Positions 62,489-64,000 of a stretch of DNA of 64,000 nucleotides are shown in pieces. Origin of the DNA: JADJOY01 sp046331705 [NCBI: bacterium]. GTDB lineage: Bacteria > JADJOY01. The translations under genes were made by a program, and so were the position numbers. The stretch covers positions 7,346-71,345 of the forward strand of contig JAXLQJ010000038.1 in NCBI GenBank assembly GCA_046331705.1, written 5' to 3'. The notes beneath the pieces are model-generated. The model did no database searches, was not told the DNA's origin, and worked only from the letters and a program-made list of their open reading frames with translations. Position 1 is the stretch's first letter, and each line of letters opens with the position of its first letter.

Positions 62489-63334
62489 ATGAGAGCCGAC
62501 TCGACGACCCCACCTTCGATTCTCATCGCTCCGGAATCGCGCGATCGCCGAGTCGATCTGCGCGAGCTCTGGCAGCATCGCGGCTTGCTGGTGCTGCTCG
62601 CCGGACGCGATCTGCGCGTCCGTTACAAGCAGGCCGTGTTCGGTGCGGGCTGGGCGGTGATGCAGCCCTTCACCACCATGGTGCTCTTCTCCGTGCTCTT
62701 TCATCGGATGGGGCGCTTTCCCGCGACGGGAAACGTCCCGTACCCGGTGCTCGCGTTCTGCGGGTTGGTGCCGTGGACGTTCTTCGCGAACGCACTCGGC
62801 CAAGCGAGCCTGAGCCTCGTGGCGAACCCCGAGCTCGTGACCAAGGTCTACTTCCCGCGCGAGCTGATCCCGATGGCGCCGGTGATCACCGCGGCGGTGG
62901 ACTTCTGCGTGGCGTTCGTGGTGCTGCTGGGGATGATGCTCTGGTTCCACGTCGAGGTGCCCGCGTCGGCGTTCGCCGTGGCGCCGCTGCTCGTCTTCGT
63001 CGCGCTCACCGTGATGGCGCTCTCGTTGTGGTCGTCGGCGCTCACGCTGCTCTACAGGGACCTGCGCTTCATCGTGCCGTTCCTGATCCAGATCGGCTTC
63101 ATGGTGACACCGGTGATCTGGGAGACCGGCAAGCTCGTCCCCGAGCGCTGGCACCTCGTGGCTGCGCTCAACCCGATGGCGACGGCGATCGACGGGTTCC
63201 GCTGGGCGATGCTCGGCTCGGCGCCGGTCCGGCTCTCGGACATCGTGGTCTCCGTTGCCGTCACCGCTGCGCTGCTCGCGATGGGCCATCGCTTCTTCCG
63301 GCGCACCGAACGATCGTTCGCGGACCGGATCTGA
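62489..63334 (+). CDS. Polysaccharide ABC transporter permease (Wzm/TagG family)
   Basis: A 281-residue ABC-2 permease. The N-terminal amphipathic segment LRELWQHRGLLVLLAGRDLR with VRYKQAVFGAGWAVMQPF is the hallmark of polysaccharide exporters. Six membrane helices follow, with YFPRELIPMAPVITAAVDF and the C-terminal NPMATAIDGFRWAMLG typical of the family. It works with the ATPase gene 190 bases downstream to export a completed lipid-linked glycan across the inner membrane. It is divergent from the asnB operon. Confidence 0.93.
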   Translation: MRADSTTPPSILIAPESRDRRVDLRELWQHRGLLVLLAGRDLRVRYKQAVFGAGWAVMQPFTTMVLFSVLFHRMGRFPATGNVPYPVLAFCGLVPWTFFANALGQASLSLVANPELVTKVYFPRELIPMAPVITAAVDFCVAFVVLLGMMLWFHVEVPASAFAVAPLLVFVALTVMALSLWSSALTLLYRDLRFIVPFLIQIGFMVTPVIWETGKLVPERWHLVAALNPMATAIDGFRWAMLGSAPVRLSDIVVSVAVTAALLAMGHRFFRRTERSFADRI

Positions 63335-63524
63335 TCGACCGTTCACCACACTGGATCGACTGCGCCGATCGAGCCGAAGCACGGCGTGCGCCGAAGCGCC
63401 CGGCGACGTGCCGCGCGCACTCCGCGGCGCGTCCCGCGGCGCGTAGCCAGTCATCGGGTCTCGCGGTAGCCTCGCGCGGCTTCGTCGCGTCCTGACGGCA
63501 GCGAGCCACCCATCCTCTCCGGGC

Positions 63525-64000
63525 ATGCCAAACGCGGCCATCGAAGTCGCCGATCTCGGCAAGTCGTACCGCCTCGGTGAGCATCGCGGTTTCGACCGTT
63601 TCGGCGACCAGCTCCTGAGCGTGTTGCGCGGCCGTATGCGCCGCTCGCGGCGGCGCAACGCCTCCACCGCGAACGAGCCTCGGGACGTCGATCGACCGTT
63701 CTGGGCGCTGCGCAACGTCGGCTTCGAGGTGGCCGACGGCGAGGTCCTGGGAGTCATCGGGCGCAACGGCTCGGGCAAGTCGACGCTCCTCAAGATCTTG
63801 GCGCGGATCACGGACCCGAGCGAAGGCTGGGCTCGAATCCGTGGCCGGGTCGGCTCGTTGCTCGAGGTCGGCACCGGCTTCCATCCCGACCTCACCGGAC
63901 GCGAGAACGTGTTCCTGAACGGCGCCGTGCTCGGGATGCGTCGCGACGAGGTGCGCCGCAAGTTCGACGAGATCGTGGCCTTCGCGGGAGTCGAGGCGTT
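63525..64000 (+). CDS. Polysaccharide ABC transporter ATP-binding protein, cut by window edge
   Basis: First 158 residues of a Wzt/TagH-type ATPase, open to the window edge. After the start ADLGKSYRLGEHRGFDRFGD comes a variable insert. The Walker A motif is GVIGRNGSGKSTLLKILARI, preceded by the WALRNVGFEV strand. GRVGSLLEVGTGFHPDLTGR, with ENVFLNGAVLGM, is the characteristic polysaccharide-exporter signature after the Q-loop. The C-terminal carbohydrate-binding domain found in some Wzt proteins cannot be checked. It partners the upstream permease. Confidence 0.92.
   Translation, partial: MPNAAIEVADLGKSYRLGEHRGFDRFGDQLLSVLRGRMRRSRRRNASTANEPRDVDRPFWALRNVGFEVADGEVLGVIGRNGSGKSTLLKILARITDPSEGWARIRGRVGSLLEVGTGFHPDLTGRENVFLNGAVLGMRRDEVRRKFDEIVAFAGVEA

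Overview
The window is a high-G+C bacterial chromosome segment (about two thirds G+C by eye, many GTG and a few TTG starts, frequent ATGA/GTGA gene overlaps). Gene content and order point to the old Deltaproteobacteria in the broad sense (Myxococcota, Desulfobacterota, Binatota or a neighbour). The evidence is the rpsB-tsf-pyrH-frr-uppS-cdsA-rseP string, a short 198-residue EF-Ts, an ilvC-pssA-leuA operon, a Tad pilus locus, and a small conserved protein starting MIPGFNQNV that I remember from that group. The lineage is an inference. No rRNA, tRNA, CRISPR array, insertion sequence or phage gene was found. No gap between genes exceeds 300 bases.

Region 1 (1-16.3 kb, + strand) is housekeeping. 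It holds the end of argJ, translation factors and ribosomal proteins (rpsB, tsf, frr, rplM, rpsI), nucleotide and envelope lipid genes (pyrH, uppS, cdsA, rseP, pssA), tsaB and truA for RNA modification, amino acid genes (ilvC, leuA, asd) and a PilT-type ATPase. Two genes usual in these strings, dxr and psd, are absent from their normal places.

Region 2 (16.3-27.8 kb) is mixed. It has argC, a convergent STT3-type oligosaccharyltransferase, and cysK. Divergent from cysK is a three-gene set encoding a CysO-like sulfur carrier, a CysM-like synthase, and a JAMM metalloprotease fused to a TusA-like domain. A minus-strand run follows: a HEAT-type protein, a ctpA-type protease, a conserved small protein, murI and a secreted protein.

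Region 3 (27.8-37.4 kb, + strand) is a Tad/Flp-type pilus or secretion locus: prepilin peptidase, two TadE-like pseudopilins, CpaB, a CpaC secretin with three N-terminal pilus domains, a TadG-like protein, CpaF, TadB and TadC. No Flp pilin and no CpaE/TadZ are seen. A DUF192 protein closes it.

Region 4 (37.9-64 kb) is a large surface-polysaccharide locus. It opens with a promoter, a 38-residue membrane peptide, a Wza-type lipoprotein, a CpsD-like ATPase with a changed P-loop and a Wzz/GumC-type chain-length protein. Then come two radical SAM/SPASM proteins, a secreted glycosidase-like protein, an O-antigen ligase/polymerase-like protein, three glycosyltransferases, methyltransferases, a flavoprotein and a sugar nucleotidyltransferase. 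An embedded polyamine operon (XRE-cupin regulator, speD, speE) follows. A minus-strand operon (asnB-type amidotransferase, cupin, DegT aminotransferase, methyltransferase) and a polysaccharide ABC exporter cut by the window edge finish it. The locus probably makes, modifies (methylation, amination, amidation) and exports one or more surface glycans.
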